This document shows positions 1 to 6,822 of a stretch of 64,000 nucleotides of DNA, one piece after another. Both the position numbers and the translations under genes were made by a program. The DNA lies in NCBI GenBank assembly GCA_023418925.1, contig JAEZYS010000029.1:62001-126000 (forward strand), read 5' to 3'. A model generated the notes under the pieces. It was not told the origin of the DNA. It searched no databases and saw nothing but the letters and a program-made list of their open reading frames with translations. Each line of letters starts with the position of its first letter. The first letter of the stretch is position 1. Source of the stretch: Bacillota bacterium (GTDB lineage: Bacteria; Bacillota; Clostridia; Oscillospirales; Ruminococcaceae).

Positions 1-582
1 TATTCCGTCTGGATTTGAATAAAGTGGAACACACCAGATACCCTTTATTGCATCATCTTCTGAAACAAGTTTTTCTATCATATCCATGTCAGGACCATCT
101 GAATTCATAGGAACATTTATCATTTCAATGCCAAAATGTTCGCATATAGCAAAGTGTCTGTCATAACCAGGAACAGGGCAAAGAAACTTTATCTTATCAC
201 ATTTTCCCCAAGGCTTTGGACTTCCGTAAACGCCATGAGTAATTGCTCTTGAAACTGTATCATACATCATTGCAAGGCTTGAGTTACCGCCGATAATGAT
301 TTCATCAGTTGAAACTCCAAGGAGATTTCCAAAAAGCACCTTAGCATCAAGTATACCGGTAAGCATACCATAGTTACGGCAATCTGTGCCATCTTCTGCA
401 ATCATACTTGCAGCATCAGTGAAGATGTTGAACATTGACATTGCAATATCAAGCTGATCTGCACCAGGCTTACCTCTTGACATATCAAGCTTCAGATTTT
501 TTTTCTTAAAGTTTTGATATTCCTTTTCAATACCCGCCTTATACTCAGTCAACTGGTTTTTGCTCATTTCAGATAGAAACAT
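1..582 (-). CDS. Class I aminotransferase, N-terminal 194 residues (3' end cut by the window)
   Basis: The gene runs off the left edge, so only its first 194 codons are present. My translation begins MFLSEMSKNQLTEYK and continues through LKLDMSRGKPGADQLDI and YGMLTGILDAK to a segment ending VPLYSNPDG. This pattern fits the long, atypical PLP-dependent aspartate/alanine aminotransferase group found in clostridia. The Asn-Tyr-Gly and Gly-Gly-Asn-Ser segments probably form the cofactor cradle, and the catalytic lysine would lie outside the window. The start is set by AAAGGA eight bases upstream of ATG at 582. The gene is transcribed away from the FkbM gene. The family is fairly secure; the substrate (aspartate or alanine) is not determined. 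Confidence 0.75.
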   Translation of the reverse strand, partial: MFLSEMSKNQLTEYKAGIEKEYQNFKKKNLKLDMSRGKPGADQLDIAMSMFNIFTDAASMIAEDGTDCRNYGMLTGILDAKVLFGNLLGVSTDEIIIGGNSSLAMMYDTVSRAITHGVYGSPKPWGKCDKIKFLCPVPGYDRHFAICEHFGIEMINVPMNSDGPDMDMIEKLVSEDDAIKGIWCVPLYSNPDGI

Positions 583-821
583 GGAAATCTGTCCTTTCAG
601 ATATATTAAAAGTGTTCTGACAGTATTTTTCACATTAAAATAATTGAAATATGCCAGATATAATTTTTACTATTTTATATGATATTATAATAAAAGTAAT
701 TTTGCAAGTGTTTCAAAAATTTTATTCAAAAATTCAACTGATTTCACATATAACTATGAATATCTGCAATACCATAGTGTTAATATTGCACTAAGCAAAA
801 AAATATTAGTAAATGTTCCCC
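583..821. other. AT-rich intergenic region with no gene
   Basis: This gap holds the 5' region of the minus-strand aminotransferase. It is very AT-rich. A TATAAT on the minus strand (684-689) has no well-spaced -35 partner. I see no hairpin with a U-tract and no coding frame. Confidence 0.5.
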
Positions 822-924
822 TTAGTTCTCAGGAATGGAATGACACCTTTTATGTTTGAAATGCCAGTAACATACATTATAATACCAGTCATACTGTTCA
901 GGACTTAGCCCAGTCTCGTTTCCT
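822..924 (-). other. Possible frameshifted C-terminal tail of the FkbM gene
   Basis: Downstream of the FkbM stop codon (927-925), a shifted minus-strand frame stays open to TAA at 824-822. It encodes a protein-like stretch that includes ETGLSPEQYDWYYN, then CYWHFKHKRCHSIPEN. Skipping a single C in ATG CAA TAA (giving ATG C AAT AAA) would join it to the FkbM protein, whose last residues are ETNLYCTMQ. It may be a one-base insertion that trimmed about 35 residues, a sequencing error, or coincidence. Confidence 0.35.
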
Positions 925-1986
925 TTATTGCATAGTACAATATAAATTGGTTTCCCATGCAGGAATATAGAGCTGATGTCTTACATACATTTTCAGTTCA
1001 GGGTTAAGTTCATGTATTAGCAAAGGTATATCAAACATATCCTCATTTCTATGGTAAAGAGCAGAAATTATTTTTGCTCCGCTTTTAACATGCCTTTCAG
1101 AACCTAGTATTGCTTCACGTTCAGCACCTTCAACATCAAGCTTGATAAGAGTAGCCTGTTCTTTTACGGTATCATCAACAGCACGGCATTCAACAGTTGT
1201 CTTACCTTTTTCGGAAATCATGGTCATTCTGCCTTCACCTTTTGTAAATGAAAATGTCCCTGTACTGCTCCATGCTCCTGCATTTATCGGATGAAAATTA
1301 TCACGCTTACCGATATTTTTAGTCATTTTCCTAAAGTTTCTAGGATTAGGTTCAAACGCATATATGCTTTTATATTTGCCGTTACATGCATTTATAAATT
1401 CAAGTGCAGTATCACCGTTATATGCTCCTAAATCCACATAAACTTCATCATCAGAAAGCTTTATAAGCTGGTCATAAACTTCTGACTTAGGGGTTGTGCA
1501 ATCATTAAGGTAATCTATCTTTCCGCTAATCTTGAAGTTGATAACATCAGCATAAGTTTTCCTTGACTGCTCATCTTCAAGAAGGTTATAAACCTTTTGT
1601 ATCTTATTTGCATTTTGAACTGCATATTCATAGGTGAATAGTCCATCTCCTGCAACAGGCACATCAGGTGCAAGCAAAATATGTTTCTTTGCAATTTCAT
1701 TTATTCTGTCATAAAGGCTCTGATATCCAGCCGCAAATGCAAGAACAACAACGAATTCATCAATAATATTCTCAATCTGCGAAAGAGTATGCACTAAATG
1801 CCCTTGAAATGAATGTCCTCTTACAAATTCATCACTTGCAAAAAATCCTGCAAGCGGGATATTATACTGCTCAAAAACACGCATAATTTTAAGCGCACCG
1901 TCACCCATTCCGTAAATAAAAACAGGCAGTTCGGTCCGCTTAAGAAAGTCCCAGCAGTTTTCTTTTTCAACTATAAAATCAAGCAT
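925..1986 (-). CDS. FkbM-family SAM-dependent methyltransferase
   Basis: The protein has 353 residues. About residues 20-60 resemble a small nucleotide-binding or sugar-recognition fold (VFIYGMGDGALKI). The FkbM methyltransferase domain follows at about 180-340. It shows the SAM-binding motif VDLGAYNGDT, the acidic AFEPNP loop, and the family hallmark LIKLDVEGAEREAILGS. The family O-methylates sugars or lipids, often of the cell surface; the acceptor cannot be read here. The start has GTGGAG about nine bases upstream. It lies 23 bases after the PH-domain gene on the same strand, so the two are probably cotranscribed. The C-terminus looks prematurely ended, as recorded for 822-924. Confidence 0.8.
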   Translation of the reverse strand: MLDFIVEKENCWDFLKRTELPVFIYGMGDGALKIMRVFEQYNIPLAGFFASDEFVRGHSFQGHLVHTLSQIENIIDEFVVVLAFAAGYQSLYDRINEIAKKHILLAPDVPVAGDGLFTYEYAVQNANKIQKVYNLLEDEQSRKTYADVINFKISGKIDYLNDCTTPKSEVYDQLIKLSDDEVYVDLGAYNGDTALEFINACNGKYKSIYAFEPNPRNFRKMTKNIGKRDNFHPINAGAWSSTGTFSFTKGEGRMTMISEKGKTTVECRAVDDTVKEQATLIKLDVEGAEREAILGSERHVKSGAKIISALYHRNEDMFDIPLLIHELNPELKMYVRHQLYIPAWETNLYCTMQ

Positions 1987-2009
1987 TGAATAAAATCTCC
2001 ACTGTATTA

Positions 2010-2411
2010 TTAATTATCATCCGGATCTGAATGGTCAAAATGTTCGCCTTCACATGCACCGATAACATCTCTTCCTCTGACACGGTATTTATCACGCTGA
2101 ATATCAACATACTTTTCCAGTAAATCTGTAACCATTCTTGGCTTCTTTACAGACTTAATTTCCTTAACAGGGGTATCAACATCTTTACAATTCAAAATAA
2201 TTGTACCACAGCCAAACAGACGCTGTCCAAACGGAAGTTTCAGGCTTTTGTCTGCAACTCTGTAAAGTTCTACTTCATCCTCTGTTATATTGAAGAAACC
2301 TTTGCGGGTTATGAACTTTTTCTCTGTAAGTATGTACCTTGTAAACGAAATAGGCAATCCGAAAAGAGTTCTTTTTTTATCAGTCCACACATATTCATTT
2401 TTATTTTTCAC
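2010..2411 (-). CDS. Small bacterial PH-domain (YdbS/bPH-like) protein
   Basis: The frame contains a strand-rich core (ITRKGFFNITEDEVELYRVADKS, then LFGCGTIIL) typical of bacterial pleckstrin-homology domains of the DUF304 type. There is no membrane segment. I choose GTG at 2411 rather than the in-frame ATG at 2423. The ATG touches the AAAGGA ribosome site with no spacer. The GTG stands 12 bases from it, the same distance seen at the genes starting 50936 and 56102, which share this leader. The tail is acidic (HFDHSDPDDN). The gene is probably cotranscribed with the downstream FkbM gene. Its function is unknown. Confidence 0.7.
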   Translation of the reverse strand: MKNKNEYVWTDKKRTLFGLPISFTRYILTEKKFITRKGFFNITEDEVELYRVADKSLKLPFGQRLFGCGTIILNCKDVDTPVKEIKSVKKPRMVTDLLEKYVDIQRDKYRVRGRDVIGACEGEHFDHSDPDDN

Positions 2412-2420
2412 AATAATCCC

Positions 2421-2534
2421 CATTCCTTTCTGCTATTTGTTTCGATCTTAAACCTGAACTAAGTTCAGTTAAGCAAAATTTCTGCTTGTTTTTTCAGAAA
2501 AGGATCAAATAACGATGTGAAAAGTGTTTTCACG
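2421..2534 (-). repeat. Structured leader element E1 (hairpin, three-way junction, ribosome site)
   Basis: Read on the minus strand, there is first a hairpin of GTGAAAA and TTTTCAC around a 3-nt loop (2534-2516). An outer stem follows, pairing GTTATTTG (2513-2506) with CAAATAGC (2439-2432). It encloses a TTTCTG/CAGAAA hairpin and a CTGAAC/GTTCAG hairpin. The 3' arm runs straight into AGAAAGGAAT, the ribosome binding site of the PH gene. The sequence is homologous to E2 (50945-51043) and E6 (55995-56091). Confidence 0.7.
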
Positions 2535-2618
2535 TTAATCCCCCATTCATTCCGTCTGTATATTAATGTTATCTTCTATCAATATTATACTAAATATAAA
2601 AAATATGTCAATCAGATA

Positions 2619-2647
2619 TTGCTTAAAACAGAAGCATATTATATAAT
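2619..2647 (+). promoter_or_regulatory. Sigma-A promoter of nadE
   Basis: TTGCTT at 2619-2624 and TATAAT at 2642-2647 are separated by 17 bases. They lie 69 bases upstream of the nadE start. The same hexamer pair and spacing drive mraZ. Confidence 0.65.
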
Positions 2648-2715
2648 ATAAGTAACAAAACTGCATACTTTAATACTGAATTTAAAAATTGATGCAGAAA
2701 GGACATTTAGTTAAA

Positions 2716-4638
2716 ATGAAGGATGGATTCATAAGAGTTGCCGCTGCAACCCCCGAAATCAAAGTAGCTGACTGCGGATATAATTCCGAAAATATAATTT
2801 CACTTATCAAAGAAGCAAACGATAACAATTGCTCTGTTGTTGTTTTTCCGGAGCTTTGCATTACTGGATATACCTGTGGGGATTTATTCCTGCACAAGAC
2901 ACTCATTGACGGAGCAGAAAATGCATTAAGGAAAATTGTTGAAATCACTGATGATTTTGATATAGTTACAATTGTAGGCCTGCCTTTTATACCAGATAAA
3001 AGCATTGGTAATCTGTATAATTGTGCTGCTGTTATACAAAGAGGAAAAATATTAGGCTTTGTTCCAAAATATAATATTCCCAATTACAGTGAATTTTATG
3101 AAGCAAGACATTTTTCGGCAGGATACAATGCTCCACCTTTTGTAACATTTGATGGAAATAATATAAAATTCGGAAGTCTTGTTTTTAAGTGTAGAAATAT
3201 ACCGGAGTTTAGAATCGGAGTTGAAATCTGTGAGGATCTCTGGGTTGTAAACCCTCCATCAAATAAACTTGCACTTGATGGTGCAACAGTTATATGCAAT
3301 CTTTCTGCTTCTGATGAAGTAATAGGGAAAGCTGATTACCGCAGAAATCTTGTTAAAAGCCAATCTGCAAGAATTGTAAGCACATATATATACTGTGATG
3401 CAGGTTTTGGAGAATCAACTACGGATATGATATTTTCAGGCCACAACATTATCTGTGAAAACGGTACAACCTTAAAAGAAAGCAAAAAGTTTAGCACGGG
3501 ACTGATTTTCATTGAAACTGACCTTGCAAAGCTGTGCGGAGATAGAATAAAGACAACAACTTTCAATTGTGTTGAAAAGAAACGACCAGAAGAGGATAAT
3601 GATGTATACTTTGAGATAACAGAAAAGCAGCTTAAACTCACAAGGTATTTTCCGAAATCTCCCTTTGTCCCGTCAAACAAGGATGACCTTTCAAAGAGAT
3701 GTGATGACATCATTACTATGCAGGCAACTGGTCTTGCAACACGGCTTAAACACATAAACTGCAAAAACGTTGTTATCGGACTTTCTGGAGGACTTGATTC
3801 TACTCTTGCACTTATTGTCTGTGTTCATGCATTTGATATGCTTGGCCTTGACAGAAAAGGAATAAAGACAGTTACTATGCCTTGTTTTGGAACGACTTCA
3901 CGAACAAAGAATAATGCACATCTTCTCGCAGAGGCTTATGGTACAGAGCTTACAGAAATTGATATAGGCAAGGCTGTTCAGGTGCATTTTGAGGATATAG
4001 GTCAAAGCATGGATGTCCATGATGTAACATTTGAAAACGGACAGGCAAGGGAACGCACACAGGTTTTAATGGATCTATCAAACAAATATGGGGGCATAGT
4101 TATCGGAACAGGTGACCTTTCGGAACTTGCACTCGGATGGGCAACATATAATGGTGACCATATGTCAATGTACGGTGTAAATGGTTCTATACCAAAAACA
4201 CTAGTAAAATACCTTGTACGCCATGAAGGCATGAATTGTGATGATAAAACACTTAAAAGTGTTCTTGAGGATATACTTGATACTCCTGTATCACCTGAAC
4301 TTCTTCCACCTGAAAATGGGGAGATTTCTCAAAAAACCGAAGACATTGTAGGTCCTTATGAACTTCATGACTTTTTCCTTTATTATTTCTTGCGAACAGC
4401 TTTTTCTCCATCAAAAATCTTACGTCTAGCTGAATATGCTTTTGATGGTTTGTATGAGTCAGGTACTATTAAAAAGTGGCTGACAGTTTTCATAAAAAGA
4501 TTTTTCTCACAGCAGTTCAAGCGTTCATGTCTTCCTGATGGCCCTAAAGTCGGAACGGTTACACTTTCACCAAGAGGAGATTTCAGAATGCCTAGTGATG
4601 CTGTCGTTCAGCTATGGCTTGATGACCTTTCAAAATAA
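2716..4638 (+). CDS. nadE: Glutamine-dependent NAD+ synthetase
   Basis: This enzyme makes NAD+ from deamido-NAD+, ATP and glutamine, the last step of NAD synthesis in the cytosol. The N-terminal nitrilase-type glutaminase domain has the expected triad: Glu46 in FPELCITGYTCGD, Lys118 in VPKYNIPN and Cys172 in GVEICEDLW. The C-terminal synthetase domain has the PP-loop SGGLDS at 357-362 and the later GTGDLSELALGWATYNGDH segment. At 640 residues it is full length. The start is the ATG at 2716, because AGAAAGGA lies 12 bases upstream; the frame is open to a TTG at 2689 that overlaps this site. It has its own promoter and appears monocistronic. Confidence 0.93.
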   Translation: MKDGFIRVAAATPEIKVADCGYNSENIISLIKEANDNNCSVVVFPELCITGYTCGDLFLHKTLIDGAENALRKIVEITDDFDIVTIVGLPFIPDKSIGNLYNCAAVIQRGKILGFVPKYNIPNYSEFYEARHFSAGYNAPPFVTFDGNNIKFGSLVFKCRNIPEFRIGVEICEDLWVVNPPSNKLALDGATVICNLSASDEVIGKADYRRNLVKSQSARIVSTYIYCDAGFGESTTDMIFSGHNIICENGTTLKESKKFSTGLIFIETDLAKLCGDRIKTTTFNCVEKKRPEEDNDVYFEITEKQLKLTRYFPKSPFVPSNKDDLSKRCDDIITMQATGLATRLKHINCKNVVIGLSGGLDSTLALIVCVHAFDMLGLDRKGIKTVTMPCFGTTSRTKNNAHLLAEAYGTELTEIDIGKAVQVHFEDIGQSMDVHDVTFENGQARERTQVLMDLSNKYGGIVIGTGDLSELALGWATYNGDHMSMYGVNGSIPKTLVKYLVRHEGMNCDDKTLKSVLEDILDTPVSPELLPPENGEISQKTEDIVGPYELHDFFLYYFLRTAFSPSKILRLAEYAFDGLYESGTIKKWLTVFIKRFFSQQFKRSCLPDGPKVGTVTLSPRGDFRMPSDAVVQLWLDDLSK

Positions 4639-4726
4639 TATGATTTTCATCGGGAATACTATATATAAGGAACAACGGATATATAAATTTGCTGCTCCTT
4701 ATAGAAATGTATGATGGAGGTTTTAT

Positions 4727-4924
4727 ATGAATAATGTCATTGAAAGCGGAAACGTTCCCCTCGGATTCGGAATGGCACTTGCACAAAATCTTACAGCAAT
4801 GAACAGATTTGCAGCAATGTCTCCTCAGAAGCAGAAGGCAGTTATTGACGGAACTCACAATATAACTTCCAAATCCCAGATGCAAAGATATGTCAATGAC
4901 CTTGCAGAAATGTCATATTCGTAA
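4727..4924 (+). CDS. Small conserved-looking protein of unknown function (65 aa)
   Basis: The product begins MNNVIESGNVPLGFGMA. It is a compact soluble polypeptide with predicted helices, a Met/Ala-rich centre (ALAQNLTAMNRFAAMS) and a charged C-terminus. GGAGG about eight bases upstream supports the start, and a strong terminator follows directly. It has no membrane segment or cysteine. The clean signals show it is expressed as a gene. I do not recognise a named family with confidence and propose no function. Confidence 0.75.
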   Translation: MNNVIESGNVPLGFGMALAQNLTAMNRFAAMSPQKQKAVIDGTHNITSKSQMQRYVNDLAEMSYS

Positions 4925-4939
4925 GTACTAATCAGATTA

Positions 4940-4970
4940 AAAAGCCTTTGTTAATATAACAAAGGCTTTT
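4940..4970 (+). terminator. Rho-independent terminator
   Basis: A 14-bp perfect stem (AAAAGCCTTTGTTA with TAACAAAGGCTTTT) around a 3-nt loop ends in a short T-run. It closes the 65-residue gene. Confidence 0.85.
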
Positions 4971-4990
4971 GATTAATTTATATTAATTTA

Positions 4991-5019
4991 TTGACAAACA
5001 GGTTATGACATGATATAAT
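4991..5019 (+). promoter_or_regulatory. Consensus sigma-A promoter of rplU-rpmA
   Basis: TTGACA at 4991-4996, a 17-base spacer and TATAAT at 5014-5019 are present, with TG one base upstream of the -10 (extended -10). Transcription should begin near 5026, at the 5' edge of the L21 leader. Confidence 0.85.
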
Positions 5020-5025
5020 ATTTTT

Positions 5026-5112
5026 GCCGCATGTTCCGGGCTTGTAAAGTTATGTCATTTTATGATATACGCCTGAGTACAGCGAGTTTAAAGAAAAAGG
5101 CAGGTGCCGAAA
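5026..5112 (+). ncRNA. Ribosomal protein L21 leader
   Basis: The untranslated region between the promoter and rplU carries the conserved L21-leader features: TGCCGCATGTTC near the 5' end, the pair TGTCATTTTATGATA, and the strongly conserved GAGTACAGCGAGTTTAAAG. It ends with a GGCAGGTGCCG helix next to the start codon. In Firmicutes this leader is thought to bind excess L21 and limit translation of its own operon. The identification rests on sequence recall, not a covariance search. Confidence 0.75.
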
Positions 5113-5114
5113 AA

Positions 5115-5429
5115 ATGTACGCAATTATCGAAACAGGCGGAAAGCAGTATCAGGTAAATGAAGGCGATGAAATCTTCATCGAAAAGCTCGAAGTTAATGC
5201 TGACGATACTGTAACTTTTGATAAAGTTATAGTTGTTGGTAAGGATAACGGAATCGAAGTTGGTGCTCCATATGTAAATGGTGCAACAGTTGAAGCTAAG
5301 GTTATCAAGAACGGTAAGGCTAAGAAAATCACTGTTTTCACTTATAAGCCTAAGGAAGGTTCTACACACAAGAAACAGGGCCACAGACAGCCATACACAA
5401 AGATCAGAATTGACGCTATCAAGGCATAA
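5115..5429 (+). CDS. rplU: 50S ribosomal protein L21
   Basis: This is a large-subunit protein that contacts 23S rRNA and L20. The 104 residues match the family throughout: MYAIIETGGKQYQV at the start, VNGATVEAKV in the middle, and the C-terminal signature HKKQGHRQPYTKIRI. The frame is open farther upstream through the leader RNA, but the ATG at 5115 gives the canonical N-terminus, with AGGTG upstream. It is the first gene of the rplU-rpmA operon; the next gene begins 40 bases downstream with its own GGAGG. Confidence 0.97.
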   Translation: MYAIIETGGKQYQVNEGDEIFIEKLEVNADDTVTFDKVIVVGKDNGIEVGAPYVNGATVEAKVIKNGKAKKITVFTYKPKEGSTHKKQGHRQPYTKIRIDAIKA

Positions 5430-5469
5430 TTTGATTTAACGTATATGCATTTAATGGAGGTGTAATTGA

Positions 5470-5724
5470 ATGGCACATAAAAAGGGTGGCGGTTCCACCA
5501 AAAACGGCAGAGATTCACAATCAAAGCGTTTAGGTGTTAAAAGAGGAGATGGTCAGGCAGTTCTTGCCGGCAACATTCTCGTTCGTCAGAGAGGCACACA
5601 CATTCATCCAGGTGAAGGCGTAGGCAAAGGTTCTGATGATACTTTATTCGCAATGGTAGACGGTAAGGTTAAATTCGAAAGAGTTGGACGTGACCGTAAG
5701 AAAGTCAGCGTTTACGGCGAATAA
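5470..5724 (+). CDS. rpmA: 50S ribosomal protein L27 without the cleavable N-terminal extension
   Basis: This is a large-subunit protein whose N-terminus reaches the peptidyl-transferase centre. The 84 residues begin MAHKKGGGSTKNGRDS, which is already the mature form. Many Firmicutes instead make L27 with about nine extra residues (a FFA-type cleavage site) removed by the Prp protease, whose gene normally lies between rplU and rpmA. Here there is neither the extension nor a prp gene in the 40-base gap, so the two absences agree. GGAGG lies about ten bases upstream, and a terminator follows. Confidence 0.97.
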   Translation: MAHKKGGGSTKNGRDSQSKRLGVKRGDGQAVLAGNILVRQRGTHIHPGEGVGKGSDDTLFAMVDGKVKFERVGRDRKKVSVYGE

Positions 5725-5745
5725 TTCTTTTAGAATTGTAAACAT

Positions 5746-5783
5746 ATATAGGAGCAGTAGTTTCTGCTCCTATATTTTTATTT
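5746..5783 (+). terminator. Terminator of the rplU-rpmA operon
   Basis: A 12-bp stem (ATATAGGAGCAG with CTGCTCCTATAT) around a 6-nt loop is followed by a T-rich run. Confidence 0.85.
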
Positions 5784-5815
5784 AGCCTATATTTTTAATT
5801 AGAAAGAGTAATAAA

Positions 5816-6676
5816 ATGATACAGCACCCAGATATGAGTATGGTTAATGAACTGAAAAAGCTTTGGATAGAGTGTTTTCCTGGTGATGAGGAATATTGTG
5901 AAATGTTTTTCAATGAGTATTTCACAGTAGACAGATGTCTTATTGTAAAAAATTCTTCCGCAATAGAATCCGCACTATATACTTTTGATGCAATCACTCA
6001 TACAGATGATTCTGATATTCCTTCACTGTATCTGTATGCAATTTCTACATTTGCAAAATACAGGGGCATAGGAAATGCTGGAAAACTCATTGAGTATGTA
6101 AAAAAGTATTGTGCTGACAACAAAATAAACTGCATTTACCTCAAAGCTGCTGATACAATAAACGGTTTCTATGAGAAGTTTGGATTTAAAGATACTTTTT
6201 ATCTCAACAGATATATCTGTTTGCCATCAGATGATGAATACAAACTTAAATTTGAAAACTGCCTGTTTGATGATTTTCAGAAAATGCGGAATGAATATCT
6301 GTCATTACTTAAATATTCAATTATATGGCCTCCTGAAACACTGACGTTCATGTATAAAGAAATATGCAGTTATGGTGAAATTATAAAGTTCAGCATTGAT
6401 TCACATGATTACTATGCTGTTATTTCCATGCCTGATGATATGCTAATCATCAGGGAATCAAATCTGCCACCTGAATATTATCAGCATTTAATAAACTGCG
6501 TTGCAAGTTATTTTAATTGGGAAAAGGAATTAATCATTCACTCCTCATATAATCTTGTGCCTTATCTGAAAAATATAATATCTGCTGATAAAAAGTATAT
6601 TGGTCATAGCTATTTAGTTTTAAATAGTACCAATATTTTGCAGCATTATTACTATATAAATCTTGTTGCTGAATAA
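5816..6676 (+). CDS. GNAT-family N-acetyltransferase with an extra C-terminal domain
   Basis: The protein has 286 residues. The first 140 or so are a GNAT fold: a strand pair, then the acetyl-CoA pyrophosphate loop YRGIGNAGKLI, then YLKAADTINGFYEKFGF, the usual end of the fold. About 140 further residues form a second, divergent alpha/beta region, as in two-domain GNAT proteins. The substrate is unknown. A modest ribosome site (AGAAAGAG) precedes the ATG. It follows the L27 terminator, so it should have its own promoter, which I cannot point to. There is no clear link to its neighbours. Confidence 0.75.
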   Translation: MIQHPDMSMVNELKKLWIECFPGDEEYCEMFFNEYFTVDRCLIVKNSSAIESALYTFDAITHTDDSDIPSLYLYAISTFAKYRGIGNAGKLIEYVKKYCADNKINCIYLKAADTINGFYEKFGFKDTFYLNRYICLPSDDEYKLKFENCLFDDFQKMRNEYLSLLKYSIIWPPETLTFMYKEICSYGEIIKFSIDSHDYYAVISMPDDMLIIRESNLPPEYYQHLINCVASYFNWEKELIIHSSYNLVPYLKNIISADKKYIGHSYLVLNSTNILQHYYYINLVAE

Positions 6677-6822
6677 TTTTTTGTATATTTTCGCTTATTT
6701 TTATAATATAATTATAACATTTGTACAAAAATTGCTTTAATATGCTAATACAATTTTTTATTTTATTGATTTTGACTAAATTATTATGTATACTAAATAT
6801 AGTTATTTAGGAGGTAATTTTT

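Noticed and set aside
4660..4705. Imperfect inverted repeat AAGGAaCAaC / GCTGCTCCTT between nadE and the 65-residue gene
   Set aside because: On the plus strand it has A-C mismatches; it pairs better on the minus strand but there is no minus-strand gene or U-run nearby. Neither a good terminator nor a clear RNA gene.
6772..6800. TTGACT with nearby TATACT ahead of the chemotaxis receptor gene
   Set aside because: The spacer is only 11 bases; the alternative TAAATA at 16 bases is too weak to report. No sigma-D type sequence was seen.
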